From Lachnospiraceae bacterium (lineage in GTDB: Bacteria; Bacillota_A; Clostridia; Lachnospirales; Lachnospiraceae), in the NCBI GenBank assembly GCA_017430765.1, contig JAFRMI010000034.1, positions 1 through 15,432 of the forward strand: a stretch of 15,432 nucleotides of DNA, given 5' to 3'. This document shows, piece by piece, positions 8,104 through 15,347 of the stretch. The position numbers were made by a program, and so were the translations under genes. The notes beneath the pieces were generated by a model. That model did no database searches. It was not told the origin of the DNA and saw nothing but the letters and a program-made list of their open reading frames with translations. Each line of letters begins with the position of its first letter. Within the stretch, counting starts at the first letter, position 1.

Positions 8104-8221
8104 CCACGGGGACAGGATCCGTGGCCGATTCCTATAACCCGCAAAAACCCTGCAGTTACAAGCAAAACGGGCATTTAAAGCACCGTCCCCGCCGGCTCAG
8201 CCACGGTTCCTGTCCCCGTGG
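8104..8221. repeat. REPIN-like inverted repeat element, family A, copy 1
   Basis: A 118-base element has 21-base inverted ends: left 8104-8124 (CCACGGGGACAGG then ATCCGTGG) and right 8201-8221 (CCACGGTTCC then TGTCCCCGTGG). They match with one mismatch. A third partial core, ACCGTCCCC, lies inside at 8182-8190. The interior aligns with the copy at 15105-15242 along its length (shared GCATTT-AAG and the CCGTCCCC core), so the two are the same element and not chance palindromes. It fills the threonine synthase to dGTPase gap and ends 25 bases before the dGTPase ATG, just upstream of its ribosome binding site. GTACCACGG is also duplicated in tandem at its left edge (8091-8099 and 8101-8109). No transposase gene is in the window. 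Confidence 0.8.
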
Positions 8222-8233
8222 CTGATTCCGCTA

Positions 8234-9721
8234 TTAAAGCCCGAGTATCTTCCGCACCGCCGCCGGCATATCCGCGACGTCCACCACCGTATTATGCCTG
8301 ACCGGCGCGGTCCGTATATCCGTGATGGCATACGGCTCCGGCGTCCCCGAAATCTCGCGCAGCACATCAATCAGTTCAAACTCGCTCTTTCCAGCCACGC
8401 GCTCCGGTGCGATTGACCCGACCACGCTCGGCGAAAACTTATACGGGCTCGCGGTCGACGCGATCACCGCAGGCGTCTGATCCCCGGTCTCAGCGGCGTA
8501 CCGGCGATACACCGCGTTGCCGATTCCCGTATGCGTGTCAATCACATATCCGGTCTTCTCGAACAGGTCGCGGATACCGGCAAAATTTTCCTCCTCCGTC
8601 GCGAATCCCCCGATGAAATCGCCGAGTTTTGCGTGCATTTCCTCGGTAATACGGTATTCGCCGTTCGAAACCAGGCTCTCCATGAACGCCTTGCACTGCT
8701 CCGCGTCCTCGCCGCACGCGCGGTACACCAGCCTCTCCAGATTGCTCGACACCAGAATATCCATCGACGGAGACGATGTCAGAATAAATTCGCGGTTTTT
8801 ATCGTAATCACCCGTCGCGAAGAAGTCGCTCAGGACCTTATTGATATTGGATGCACAGATCAGCTTCTTCACCGGCAGCCCCATGAGTTTTGCATAAAAT
8901 GCAGCCAGTATATTCCCGAAATTCCCCGTCGGAACCGTAATCAGGATCTCATCCCCTGCCTTAATCTCCCCGCTCTTTACAAGCTGCGCGTACGCGTAGA
9001 CATAGTAAACCACCTGCGGCACCAGGCGTCCGATGTTGATTGAGTTGGCGGACGAGAAGCTGCATCCCGCCGCGGCGAGCTCCTGCTTCATCGCCGCGTC
9101 ATTGAACATCTTCTTGACAGCCGTCTGCGCGTCATCGAAATTGCCGCGGATGGCGACGACATGGGTATTGTCCCCGCGCTGTGTTACCATCTGCTTCTCC
9201 TGGATCTCGGAAACGCCGCCCTTCGGATAAAAGACGATGATCTCTGTACCCGGTACATCGGCAAATCCGGCCATTGCGGCCTTTCCCGTATCTCCGGAAG
9301 TCGCAGTCAGAATCACGATCTTATTTTCCATATGATTCTTCTTTGCGGCCGTCGTCATAAGATGCGGCAAAATGGAAAGCGCCATGTCTTTAAACGCGAT
9401 TGTTGCCCCATGAAACAGCTCCAGATAATACGCTCCGTCTTTCTTCACAAGCGGGGCGATCTCGGGAGTGTCGAATTTGCTGTCATACGCGCTGTTGATG
9501 CAGTGACGGAGTTCCTCCTCCGTAAAATCCGTAAGAAAGCTCTTCATTACCGTATACGCGAGCTCACGGTAATCCATCTGTGCGATCTCCTCAAGAGACG
9601 CCTCGAGTTTCGGGATCTCCATCGGCACGAACAGACCGCCGTCTTCAGCGAGGCCCTGCAGGATCGCCTGTGAAGCGGTGACCTCTATGTTACTTCTGGT
9701 ACTTGTATATCTGATGTCCAT
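8234..9721 (-). CDS. thrC: Threonine synthase
   Basis: The 495-residue PLP enzyme converts O-phosphohomoserine to threonine and phosphate, the last step of threonine synthesis, in the cytoplasm. The N-terminal YTSTRS and DGGLFVP (27-33) are family marks. FHGATIAFKDMALSILPHL carries the PLP-binding Lys111. TATSGDTGKAAMAGF (about 139-153) and PTGNFGNILAAFYAK bind the cofactor and phosphate. The length is that of the long, E. coli/yeast-like class and not the short Bacillus class. I chose the ATG at 9721, which has GGAGG about 10 bases upstream; an earlier in-frame start seven codons upstream has none. It stands alone without other threonine genes and is transcribed divergently from the trpB2 gene. 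A good promoter lies 47 bases upstream. Confidence 0.96.
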   Translation of the reverse strand: MDIRYTSTRSNIEVTASQAILQGLAEDGGLFVPMEIPKLEASLEEIAQMDYRELAYTVMKSFLTDFTEEELRHCINSAYDSKFDTPEIAPLVKKDGAYYLELFHGATIAFKDMALSILPHLMTTAAKKNHMENKIVILTATSGDTGKAAMAGFADVPGTEIIVFYPKGGVSEIQEKQMVTQRGDNTHVVAIRGNFDDAQTAVKKMFNDAAMKQELAAAGCSFSSANSINIGRLVPQVVYYVYAYAQLVKSGEIKAGDEILITVPTGNFGNILAAFYAKLMGLPVKKLICASNINKVLSDFFATGDYDKNREFILTSSPSMDILVSSNLERLVYRACGEDAEQCKAFMESLVSNGEYRITEEMHAKLGDFIGGFATEEENFAGIRDLFEKTGYVIDTHTGIGNAVYRRYAAETGDQTPAVIASTASPYKFSPSVVGSIAPERVAGKSEFELIDVLREISGTPEPYAITDIRTAPVRHNTVVDVADMPAAVRKILGL

Positions 9722-9767
9722 CTTATACAAACCTCCGGTCAAATATATGCATGAATTCTAAGTTGTT

Positions 9768-9796
9768 ATAATACAGCATATACGGGCTTTTATCAA
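9768..9796 (-). promoter_or_regulatory. Promoter for threonine synthase
   Basis: On the minus strand TTGATA (9791-9796) and TATTAT (9768-9773) are separated by 17 bases. The start site would be near 9761, giving a leader of about 40 bases. That is too short for a T-box or other large riboswitch, so no RNA-based threonine control is apparent. Confidence 0.72.
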
Positions 9797-9928
9797 GAAT
9801 GTGGTCGGTCGGAAAGCCCGGGCTGTTCTTCGATTTGACCCGGTCTCCGACGCATATTCGGTCAATCGCTGCGTCAGACCTGACTGTGTCCCGGAAACAT
9901 CGGCCAAAATAAATTTTTTCACTTTATC

Positions 9929-9958
9929 TTGACAAAGCGTCACAGCCAATGGTACATT
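9929..9958 (+). promoter_or_regulatory. Promoter for the T-box leader and trpB2
   Basis: A perfect -35 TTGACA (9929-9934) and a -10 TACATT (9953-9958) are separated by 18 bases. The start site would be near 9965, directly ahead of T-box stem I. The -35 faces the threonine synthase -35 across about 130 bases of sequence in which I see no gene or operator. Confidence 0.7.
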
Positions 9959-9965
9959 ACTTTAA

Positions 9966-10331
9966 ACCGTTGAAGAAGAAATAGTAGCATTGCCTCTTTA
10001 CTTCCAGGGAGCCGCTGACAGTGTGACGGCGGCAGCAAATGCAGTGTGAATGGGCTTCCGAGGGCAAACCGAACAGAGTAATTTCCAAGTAGGCGCGTCG
10101 GAGAGGGATCTCCGTGATCAACATCCCGCATATAAACCGGATGCATCCGAACGTATGAGGAACAATTGTTTCACCCATCGCCGCGGAACGATCTAAATCA
10201 GTAAGATCTTCCCGGATGCAGGTCCGCTGTATGCATGAGTGGGCGCAAAATGCGTCAAGTATGGGTGGCACCGCAGGAGACTCCAAGGCTCTTGTCCCAT
10301 GAGAAACATCGTTGGGACGGAGTCTTTTTTT
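9966..10331 (+). promoter_or_regulatory. T-box riboswitch leader, tryptophan specifier (UGG)
   Basis: T-box leaders sense uncharged tRNA and let transcription continue only when it is bound. The universal T-box core GGGTGGCACCGCAG is at 10263-10276 and is followed by a terminator. Stem I is clear: AGTA at 9983-9986; a lower helix of GCATTGC (9987-9993) with GCAAATGC (10035-10042); the AG-bulge and distal-loop region CCAGGGAGCCGCTGACAGTG then GACGGCGGC (about 10004-10033). The specifier loop reads GTGTGAA-TGG-GC-TTCCGAG, with the codon UGG (Trp) at 10051-10053. Stem II elements follow (AAGTAGGC, then CGG and CCGTGATC). Reading the codon one base later would give GGG (Gly), but UGG agrees with the downstream tryptophan gene. 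Confidence 0.93.
10279..10331 (+). terminator. Conditional terminator of the T-box leader
   Basis: GACTCC (10279-10284) pairs with GGAGTC (10319-10324) and GTCCC (10294-10298) with GGGAC (10314-10318). Seven T residues follow at 10325-10331. Its 5' arm begins just after the T-box core, so forming the antiterminator with tRNA-Trp would prevent it from folding. Confidence 0.88.
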
Positions 10332-10500
10332 GTTGCCGGACTTCGTCAGACAAAAGGCGAAGCAGCTTTCACCGCTAAGCCAGCAGTAAACCACTGGGAA
10401 TCATCGCCCGGCCAATCCTGTATTTCGGTTGTCACTGCCGGATCCTACAGAAAGCCTGATAGGGCACATTTCCCACGGACCGCAGAGAAAGGAGTCCACT

Positions 10501-11877
10501 ATGAGCAAGTACGAAGTTCCTTACAAAATCTACCTGAGTGAAGACGAGATTCCGAAAAGTTGGTATAATGTCCGCTCGGATATGAAGAATAAGCCCGCGC
10601 CGCTCATTCATCCCGGCACCCTCAAACCCCTTACATTTGAGGAAATGCAGCCAATTTTCTGTGACGAACTGATCCGCCAGGAGCTGGACAACGAGACCCA
10701 GTACATCCCGATTCCGAAGCCGGTTTACGACTTCTACAAGATGTACCGTCCCTCTCCTCTTACCCACGCGGAATTTCTGGAGCAGGCGCTTGATACACCG
10801 GCGCACATCTTCTATAAATTCGAGGGAAACAATACCTCCGGCAGCCACAAGCTGAATTCCGCGATCGCCCAGGCCTACTACGCAAAGGAGCAGGGTCTTA
10901 AAGGCGTGACCACGGAGACAGGGGCCGGCCAGTGGGGTACGGCGCTTTCGATGGCCTGCGCATTTTTCAAATTAGACTGCAAAGTGTACATGGTCAAAGT
11001 GTCGTATGAGCAGAAACCGTTCCGCCGCGAGGTCATGCGGACATACGGCGCCGCCGTGACACCGTCTCCGTCCATGGAAACCGAGATCGGCCGCAAGATC
11101 AACGAGGAATTCCCCGGCACGACCGGCTCACTTGGCTGCGCTATCTCCGAGGCGGTTGAAGTCGCTGTTTCCACGCCCGGCTACCGTTATGAGCTCGGCT
11201 CTGTCCTCAATCAGGTGCTTCTGCACCAGTCCATCATCGGACTCGAGACCAAGGCGGCCTGCGACAAATACGGCATCAAGCCCGACATCATCATCGGCTG
11301 CGCGGGCGGCGGATCGAACCTCGGCGGTCTCATTTCCCCGTTTATGGGCGAAAAACTCCGCGGTGAGGCCGACTATCAGATCATCGCGGTCGAGCCGGCA
11401 TCCTGCCCCAGCTTCACGCGCGGCAAATACGTCTACGACTTCTGCGACACCGGCAAAGTCTGCCCGATGACGAAGATGTACACCCTCGGCCACGGCTTTA
11501 TCCCGTCAGCCAACCACGCCGGCGGTCTCCGCTATCACGGCATGAGCCCGGTTCTCTCGCAGCTCTACGACGACGGCCTCATGGAAGCGCGCTCGGTCGA
11601 GCAGACCTCCGTATTTGAAGCGGCGGAGCTCTTTGCAAGAACCGAGGGCATCCTTCCGGCACCCGAATCCTCCCACGCGATCCGTGTCGCCATCGACGAA
11701 GCCCTGAAATGCAAAGAAACCGGCGAGGAGAAGACCATCATCTTCGGTCTCACCGGCACCGGCTACTTCGATATGACCGCCTATGAGAAATTCAACAACG
11801 GCGAAATGAGTGACTACATCCCCACCGATGAAGACCTCGCAAAAGGCTTCGCCGGCATCCCAAACGTCAACCTCTAA
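10501..11877 (+). CDS. trpB: Tryptophan synthase beta chain, TrpB2-type
   Basis: The 458-residue PLP enzyme condenses indole with serine to make tryptophan. Length and sequence place it in the TrpB2 (TrpB-like) branch, about 60 residues longer than the classical TrpB1 partner of TrpA. GNNTSGSHKLNSA carries the PLP lysine (Lys117), ETGAGQWG the catalytic glutamate (Glu139), and GCAGGGSN (266-273) the cofactor phosphate loop. AAAGGAG lies 6 bases before the ATG at 10501; an upstream in-frame ATG at 10429 has no such site. No trpA or other trp gene is adjacent, so it probably uses free or salvaged indole, or a distant TrpA. It is the only plus-strand gene here and is controlled by the tryptophan T-box, then closed by a strong terminator. 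A 169-base untranslated spacer separates the leader terminator from the gene; I see nothing in it beyond the ribosome binding site. Confidence 0.95.
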   Translation: MSKYEVPYKIYLSEDEIPKSWYNVRSDMKNKPAPLIHPGTLKPLTFEEMQPIFCDELIRQELDNETQYIPIPKPVYDFYKMYRPSPLTHAEFLEQALDTPAHIFYKFEGNNTSGSHKLNSAIAQAYYAKEQGLKGVTTETGAGQWGTALSMACAFFKLDCKVYMVKVSYEQKPFRREVMRTYGAAVTPSPSMETEIGRKINEEFPGTTGSLGCAISEAVEVAVSTPGYRYELGSVLNQVLLHQSIIGLETKAACDKYGIKPDIIIGCAGGGSNLGGLISPFMGEKLRGEADYQIIAVEPASCPSFTRGKYVYDFCDTGKVCPMTKMYTLGHGFIPSANHAGGLRYHGMSPVLSQLYDDGLMEARSVEQTSVFEAAELFARTEGILPAPESSHAIRVAIDEALKCKETGEEKTIIFGLTGTGYFDMTAYEKFNNGEMSDYIPTDEDLAKGFAGIPNVNL

Positions 11878-11888
11878 TGCGTCAAAAG

Positions 11889-12056
11889 TGAGTCAAAAAG
11901 GGACGGTTCTTTTTGACTCATTGCATGCAATTAATTCGCAGGGTGAAACTCTCACCCTGCGTTTTTACATTCTACTAAACCGTACAATCGTCATGGATAC
12001 CAGCAAAAAAAATGCGGCAAAATGAGTCAAAACAGAACCGTCCCTTTTTGACTCAT
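11889..12056. repeat. REPIN-like pair of inverted stem-loops, family B
   Basis: Two nearly identical stem-loops lie in inverted orientation. The left one (11889-11920) is TGAGTCAAAAA, loop GGGACGGTTC, TTTTTGACTCA. The right one (12022-12056) is its reverse complement apart from one or two positions near the inner end of the stem. Each arm is itself an 11-pair hairpin. The pair brackets the trpB2 terminator, and the right arm ends 5 bases from the stop codon of the convergent small membrane gene. The GGGACGGTTC core resembles GGGACAGGAACC of the other two elements, but the stem sequences are unrelated, so I treat it as a second family. Confidence 0.82.
11937..11966 (+). terminator. Intrinsic terminator of trpB2
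   Basis: CGCAGGGTGA (11937-11946) and TCACCCTGCG (11952-11961) form a perfect 10-pair stem with a five-base loop, followed by TTTTT. It lies 60 bases after the trpB2 stop and inside the inverted stem-loop pair. Confidence 0.92.
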
Positions 12057-12061
12057 TGCCG

Positions 12062-12436
12062 TCATCTCGTCCTAAACCAGGCAAGAAGTACAGAGACCAG
12101 AAGATACAGGATTGTTAGGATCGAGAGTATGATGGTTGTCACGGCTGCTCCCACAGTCATGTGCATCTTCTCTGACAAAGACAATGTTCTGCTGAGATAC
12201 ATCACCACAGCGGCCGCCGCCGCAAGAAAGACCGCATGTGTCAGAAGTGTGGCATTTCCGCGCACACCGCGAAAGCACAGCACCCAGACCACGATCATCT
12301 GCAGGAGATGCAATCCCAGTGTCACTATAATCCCCGGCATCTCCCCCAGGTGATTAAAACAAAAAGACGCAATGAATCCAATCACAATTTCAACAGCAGC
12401 GGTGATTCCCAGTGTCGTCAGAATCTCACGACTCAT
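12062..12436 (-). CDS. Small four-helix membrane protein of unknown function
   Basis: I do not recognise the family. The 124-residue product is almost entirely hydrophobic, with four predicted membrane helices (about 5-27, 34-55, 63-84 and 95-120), short loops and a basic end (WFRTR). There is no signal peptide beyond the first helix, no cysteine pair and no catalytic motif. I start at the ATG at 12436 because GGAGG lies 5 bases before it. The ATG at 12448 would place that site inside the gene. The gene begins only 13 bases after a strong hairpin that follows the lipase gene, and its end abuts a repeat arm. Four-helix proteins of this size are common and uncharacterised in Clostridia. Confidence 0.72.
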   Translation of the reverse strand: MSREILTTLGITAAVEIVIGFIASFCFNHLGEMPGIIVTLGLHLLQMIVVWVLCFRGVRGNATLLTHAVFLAAAAAVVMYLSRTLSLSEKMHMTVGAAVTTIILSILTILYLLVSVLLAWFRTR

Positions 12437-12449
12437 ACTGACCTCCATA

Positions 12450-12483
12450 AAACCAGACAGAGAGCAGACTCTCTGCCTGGTTT
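12450..12483 (-). terminator. Hairpin terminator after the lipase gene
   Basis: A 15-base stem with one mismatch (12450-12464 with 12469-12483) and a 4-base loop begins 1 base after the lipase stop codon. On the minus strand it ends in TTTTAT, a short U-tract. The ribosome binding site of the next gene starts immediately after it. Transcription of that gene must read through or start elsewhere. Confidence 0.7.
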
Positions 12484-12484
12484 G

Positions 12485-14100
12485 TTACATTTTAAGGAAC
12501 AGCTCCCGGAACTTCTGCAGCTCCTCCTTGGCGTCCTTTTCCGTCGGCTTTCTGAGTTTCTCCTCATAGCTGAACTTATTGCTGGTTTCGTAGAGAGCAT
12601 TTCGCGTGGAGGCGACTTTTTCCAGTTCCTCGATCGTTTCGGGCAGTCCGAACGTATCCGGATCATAGTCCCAGAACCCGGTAAATGCCTCCCACTCCTT
12701 CTCATAGGACTTCGTCATATCCAGCTTCGCCGTCTTGCCGTAGTGCTTGAATCCCCACATCGGCAGGCACGGGACAAAGTCGTCCTCATTGATCAGGTTA
12801 TAAATGCCCTTGTAGCTGCCCGCATCCGACGCCAGCGTCGTCTTAGGCGTCGCATAGGTGTAGTCGAATACCGTCTCGCCCGAATCGATCAGATACGCGC
12901 CGAGAATATTTGCGATCGCCGCCCCGCGGGAATGCCCGGTGATCCAGAACACCCTTTCCGTTCCGGAAGAGACATTCCTGGCGAGATACTGATCCACGAT
13001 CGAGCGCACGCGGTTCGCCGTGATATCAAACCCCATGTGGTTCGAACTCTTCTTCCACTCGGAGAAACTCGAGAAATTATCCGTGGTGCCGACATCGAAA
13101 TTGCTCTCCCACTCTTCGAGCGTCCCGTTCGTACCCCTGACGACAATCTGCACGATCTCCTTCGTGTCGTTCTTGTACGTCACCTTCCTGTGGCCGAGTG
13201 CGACCTCCGTAAGGTGCTGGTCCGTGTACCGCTTATTATAGCCGTCATTTTTGTTTTTCAGCGACACGTCGATCACGTCGCTCATGCCGAGCGTCCGCAT
13301 GAGATCCTTCGCTTTCATAGACGTGATGTCCTGATTGCCGAGCTGCCCGCTCCTGCCGTCGATCGAGACGCCGTTGTAGATGGACCCCGCGTACAGAAGG
13401 CTCAGTTCTCCCAGATCCCGGTTGTAGCTCTCATTTGAGCCGAATAACCAGGAATAGCTGAGCTTCGAGGTTAGGCTCCCGTTCACGGCTTTCTTATCAT
13501 ACTTATTTTTATATACGAATGAAAATGAGCCATCTCTCGGCTTCGGATCGATCCCGTCATCCACCCCGTCATAATCCGTATCCGGAAGTGTCGGATCCGA
13601 CAGATAGTCATAATAGGTCACCGTCCCGTCCGCCTTCAGGAACTCCTCGGAGATTCCCATGGACTCCAGTTTCTTCAGAAGAAGCTGCTCCACGGAGACC
13701 GTCTTCAGCTCTCCCAATTCCGCCTTATCCGTCAGACCGTCTTTATCGGTATCCTTCCTTTCGTCCGGATCCCCGTCGAGGCGGACATACTTATAGCCGC
13801 GGAGGAGGACCCAGGTCCCGTCCGACGTCATACTTCCGATACTGTCGGCGAGCTTCATCATAGAATCGGATTTCGTAGTAGTAGACCGTATCCGGCTCCA
13901 GATACGAGGACAGGTAAAAATAAGTGCCCTCGGTGCCGTCATCATTCGAGTCCACTTCCGCACCAAACTCATCGCGGAGCGTCACATATGTATCGCTCTC
14001 GCTGAATGATTCAACTAAAATATCTACTGTTAACTTTATAAAAGTACTGCCGTATCCGGGACGCGGAGAGGACGGGGAACCTTGGTCAGGTAAAAACATA
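12485..14100 (-). pseudogene. Class 3 lipase-like protein with calcium-binding repeats, frameshifted and 5'-truncated
   Basis: The intact frame (about 460 residues, 12485 to about 13861) encodes calcium-type repeats, DTDKDGLTDKAELG and DTDYDGVDDGIDP, followed by an alpha/beta-hydrolase of the class 3 lipase type. The nucleophile motif is GHSRGAA with Ser at 12929-12931; the probable acid is in NEDDFVP and the histidine in FKHYG. Upstream of about 13861 the frame changes. The other minus frame (about 13861-14050) reads as a beta-sandwich similar to a pre-peptidase C-terminal domain, with SDTYVTLRDEFGAEVDSNDD and EPDTVYYYEIRFYD. A one-base shift near 13850-13862 would join the two. No signal peptide, ribosome binding site or credible start is visible ahead of this domain, so the gene also lacks its 5' end. 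The upstream limit given is approximate. Calcium repeats suggest an exported protein. A sequencing error is the alternative to decay. Confidence 0.66.
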
Positions 14101-14105
14101 TGAAT

Positions 14106-14131
14106 GAAGACAGGGCGGGCACCCTGTCTTC
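14106..14131. repeat. Perfect 10-bp hairpin upstream of the lipase remnant
   Basis: GAAGACAGGG and CCCTGTCTTC form a perfect inverted repeat around a 6-base loop. Neither strand has a U-tract after it, so I do not call it a terminator. It lies in the gene-free stretch of about 130-160 bases between the hydrolase stop (14261) and the first recognisable lipase-side coding sequence. I see nothing else there except a short direct repeat TGGCACTG near 14170-14195. Confidence 0.5.
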
Positions 14132-14260
14132 GAGCTGGCGAGTATGTACAACACTTATGCGGGGTTAGGCCTGGCACTGTCTCTTGGCACTGAAGACGAA
14201 CATCGGATAGATAAAGAGTAAGAAAAGGCGAAGATCATCGGACTGACGTGGCTTCATTTT

Positions 14261-15088
14261 TCAAGCAATGGATGATATTTTTTCTGCAAATTTCTCAATC
14301 AGCCGATTCACCGTCTTCGGCGCATCCGTATTAGAATTGTGTCCCGCGCGTTTGATCCATGCGATCGGAATCCCGGTCTTTTTGTGCCACGCCTTGTTGT
14401 AACGGATGCAGGATCCGGCATGATCCTTCCCGCCGCATATAAGCAGCGCCGGACAAGGGATTTTGTAAGGAAGATCCGCTTCCATCGCTTCCGCCAGTAT
14501 CCGGAATCCATGGCCGGATAACTTGGCATACCGCTCCTGATCACCGTCATAGGTCATCATGATTTCATGCATCAGTCTCCTGCCGTATTTTGACTCGGCG
14601 ACGCCCTCCGTGCCGGCGACCAGCAAAGCTTTCCACGGATAATACCGATAAACCGGCTCCATTCTCTTAAGAAGCCATATCTCGGCAGCGGTCACATACT
14701 CCCTCTGCAGAGGCGCGGAATCAATCGACACGAATCCGCCCAGCTTCTCCGGGAACAGCTGGGCATATGCCTGCCCCACATAGCCGCCCATGGACTGCCC
14801 GATAATGACCGGCTTGTCGAAACCTTCTCTGACCAGAATCTCATCCAGCCACTTCGCCTTATCCATCAGACTGAAATTAAATGCAAACGGCCAGGAAGAG
14901 GCATGCCCCGGCGCATCCCACACAAAGACCGGATACTTCCCTTCAAAATATTCAATCTGCTTCTCAAACAGCCTGTGATCCGCCGTCAGCCCCGGCAGAA
15001 ACACCAGCTGCGGCGCAGCATGTTCCCCATCCTCATTCACAAAATAATGAATCCCCCCGGACAGTGTTTCATATACCCTCTCTACCAT
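14261..15088 (-). CDS. Alpha/beta-fold hydrolase
   Basis: The 275-residue cytoplasmic protein is a single-domain alpha/beta hydrolase; its substrate is unknown. The fold's landmarks are in order: the oxyanion segment VFLPGLTADHRLF (29-41), strand and turn FVWDAPGHASS (55-65), the nucleophile elbow GQSMGG with Ser99, the acid in CGGKDHAG (Asp222) and the base in AGHNSNTDAP (His250). The complete triad suggests an active esterase-like or related enzyme. AAAGGAGG lies 5 bases before the ATG at 15088. The open frame extends to 15133 only because it enters the repeat element. It is followed on the same strand by the lipase remnant, with no clear terminator between. Confidence 0.9.
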   Translation of the reverse strand: MVERVYETLSGGIHYFVNEDGEHAAPQLVFLPGLTADHRLFEKQIEYFEGKYPVFVWDAPGHASSWPFAFNFSLMDKAKWLDEILVREGFDKPVIIGQSMGGYVGQAYAQLFPEKLGGFVSIDSAPLQREYVTAAEIWLLKRMEPVYRYYPWKALLVAGTEGVAESKYGRRLMHEIMMTYDGDQERYAKLSGHGFRILAEAMEADLPYKIPCPALLICGGKDHAGSCIRYNKAWHKKTGIPIAWIKRAGHNSNTDAPKTVNRLIEKFAEKISSIA

Positions 15089-15104
15089 ACTATCCTCCTT
15101 TAAA

Positions 15105-15242
15105 CCACGGGGACAGGAACCGCGGCCGAACACCTACTACTCCAAAAAGCCTGGATTTAAAAGAAAAACAGGCATTTCAAGGGCCGTCCCCGGTGGTCGA
15201 AATTTCCATTTTTCAGGTGAGCCACGGTTCCTGTCCCCGTGG
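15105..15242. repeat. REPIN-like inverted repeat element, family A, copy 2
   Basis: A 138-base element has 21-base inverted ends at 15105-15125 and 15222-15242 that match with one mismatch. The right end is identical to that of the copy at 8201-8221. The interior aligns with that copy (CCAAAAAGCC, GGCATTTCAAG, CCGTCCCC) but carries about 20 extra bases before the right end. It ends 16 bases before the hydrolase ATG, directly upstream of its ribosome binding site, in the same orientation relative to the downstream gene as copy 1. If transcribed it would fold into a long hairpin in the leader. Confidence 0.82.
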
Positions 15243-15318
15243 CTCATTTTAAAGAATAACACACTTAAACAATTCAGAAAACCGATACAGACATATCAAG
15301 GCCCATCACCTAATCTAA

Positions 15319-15347
15319 ATTATCGTATCGACGGTGCATAAAAACAA
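15319..15347 (-). promoter_or_regulatory. Possible promoter for the alpha/beta hydrolase
   Basis: On the minus strand TTGTTT (15342-15347) and GATAAT (15319-15324) are 17 bases apart. The -35 is weak. If real, the hydrolase mRNA would carry the whole inverted-repeat element in a leader of roughly 220 bases. I see no gene between 15243 and the window end. Confidence 0.35.

Noticed and set aside
8079..8174. A 32-residue N-terminal extension of the dGTPase
   Set aside because: It is a translated repeat element; an ideal ribosome binding site precedes the internal ATG at 8078.
9758..9949. A 63-codon minus-strand frame between the divergent promoters
   Set aside because: It overlaps both promoters and the threonine synthase start site and has no ribosome binding site.
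9957..10394. Minus-strand open frames of 68 and 145 codons in the T-box region
   Set aside because: They are antisense to a structured RNA leader, lack ribosome binding sites and have no coding character.
12236..13438. A 400-codon plus-strand open frame antisense to the lipase
   Set aside because: It runs across the small membrane gene, the terminator and the lipase domain with low-complexity shadow composition; the minus-strand products have recognisable motifs.
13840..13880. Programmed ribosomal frameshifting in the lipase
   Set aside because: No slippery heptamer with a downstream stem or an internal Shine-Dalgarno at the right distance is apparent, and the gene also lacks a 5' end, so decay or sequence error is simpler.
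15089..15133. A 15-residue extension of the alpha/beta hydrolase
   Set aside because: It is translated repeat sequence (again GSCPRG), and AAAGGAGG fixes the start at 15088.
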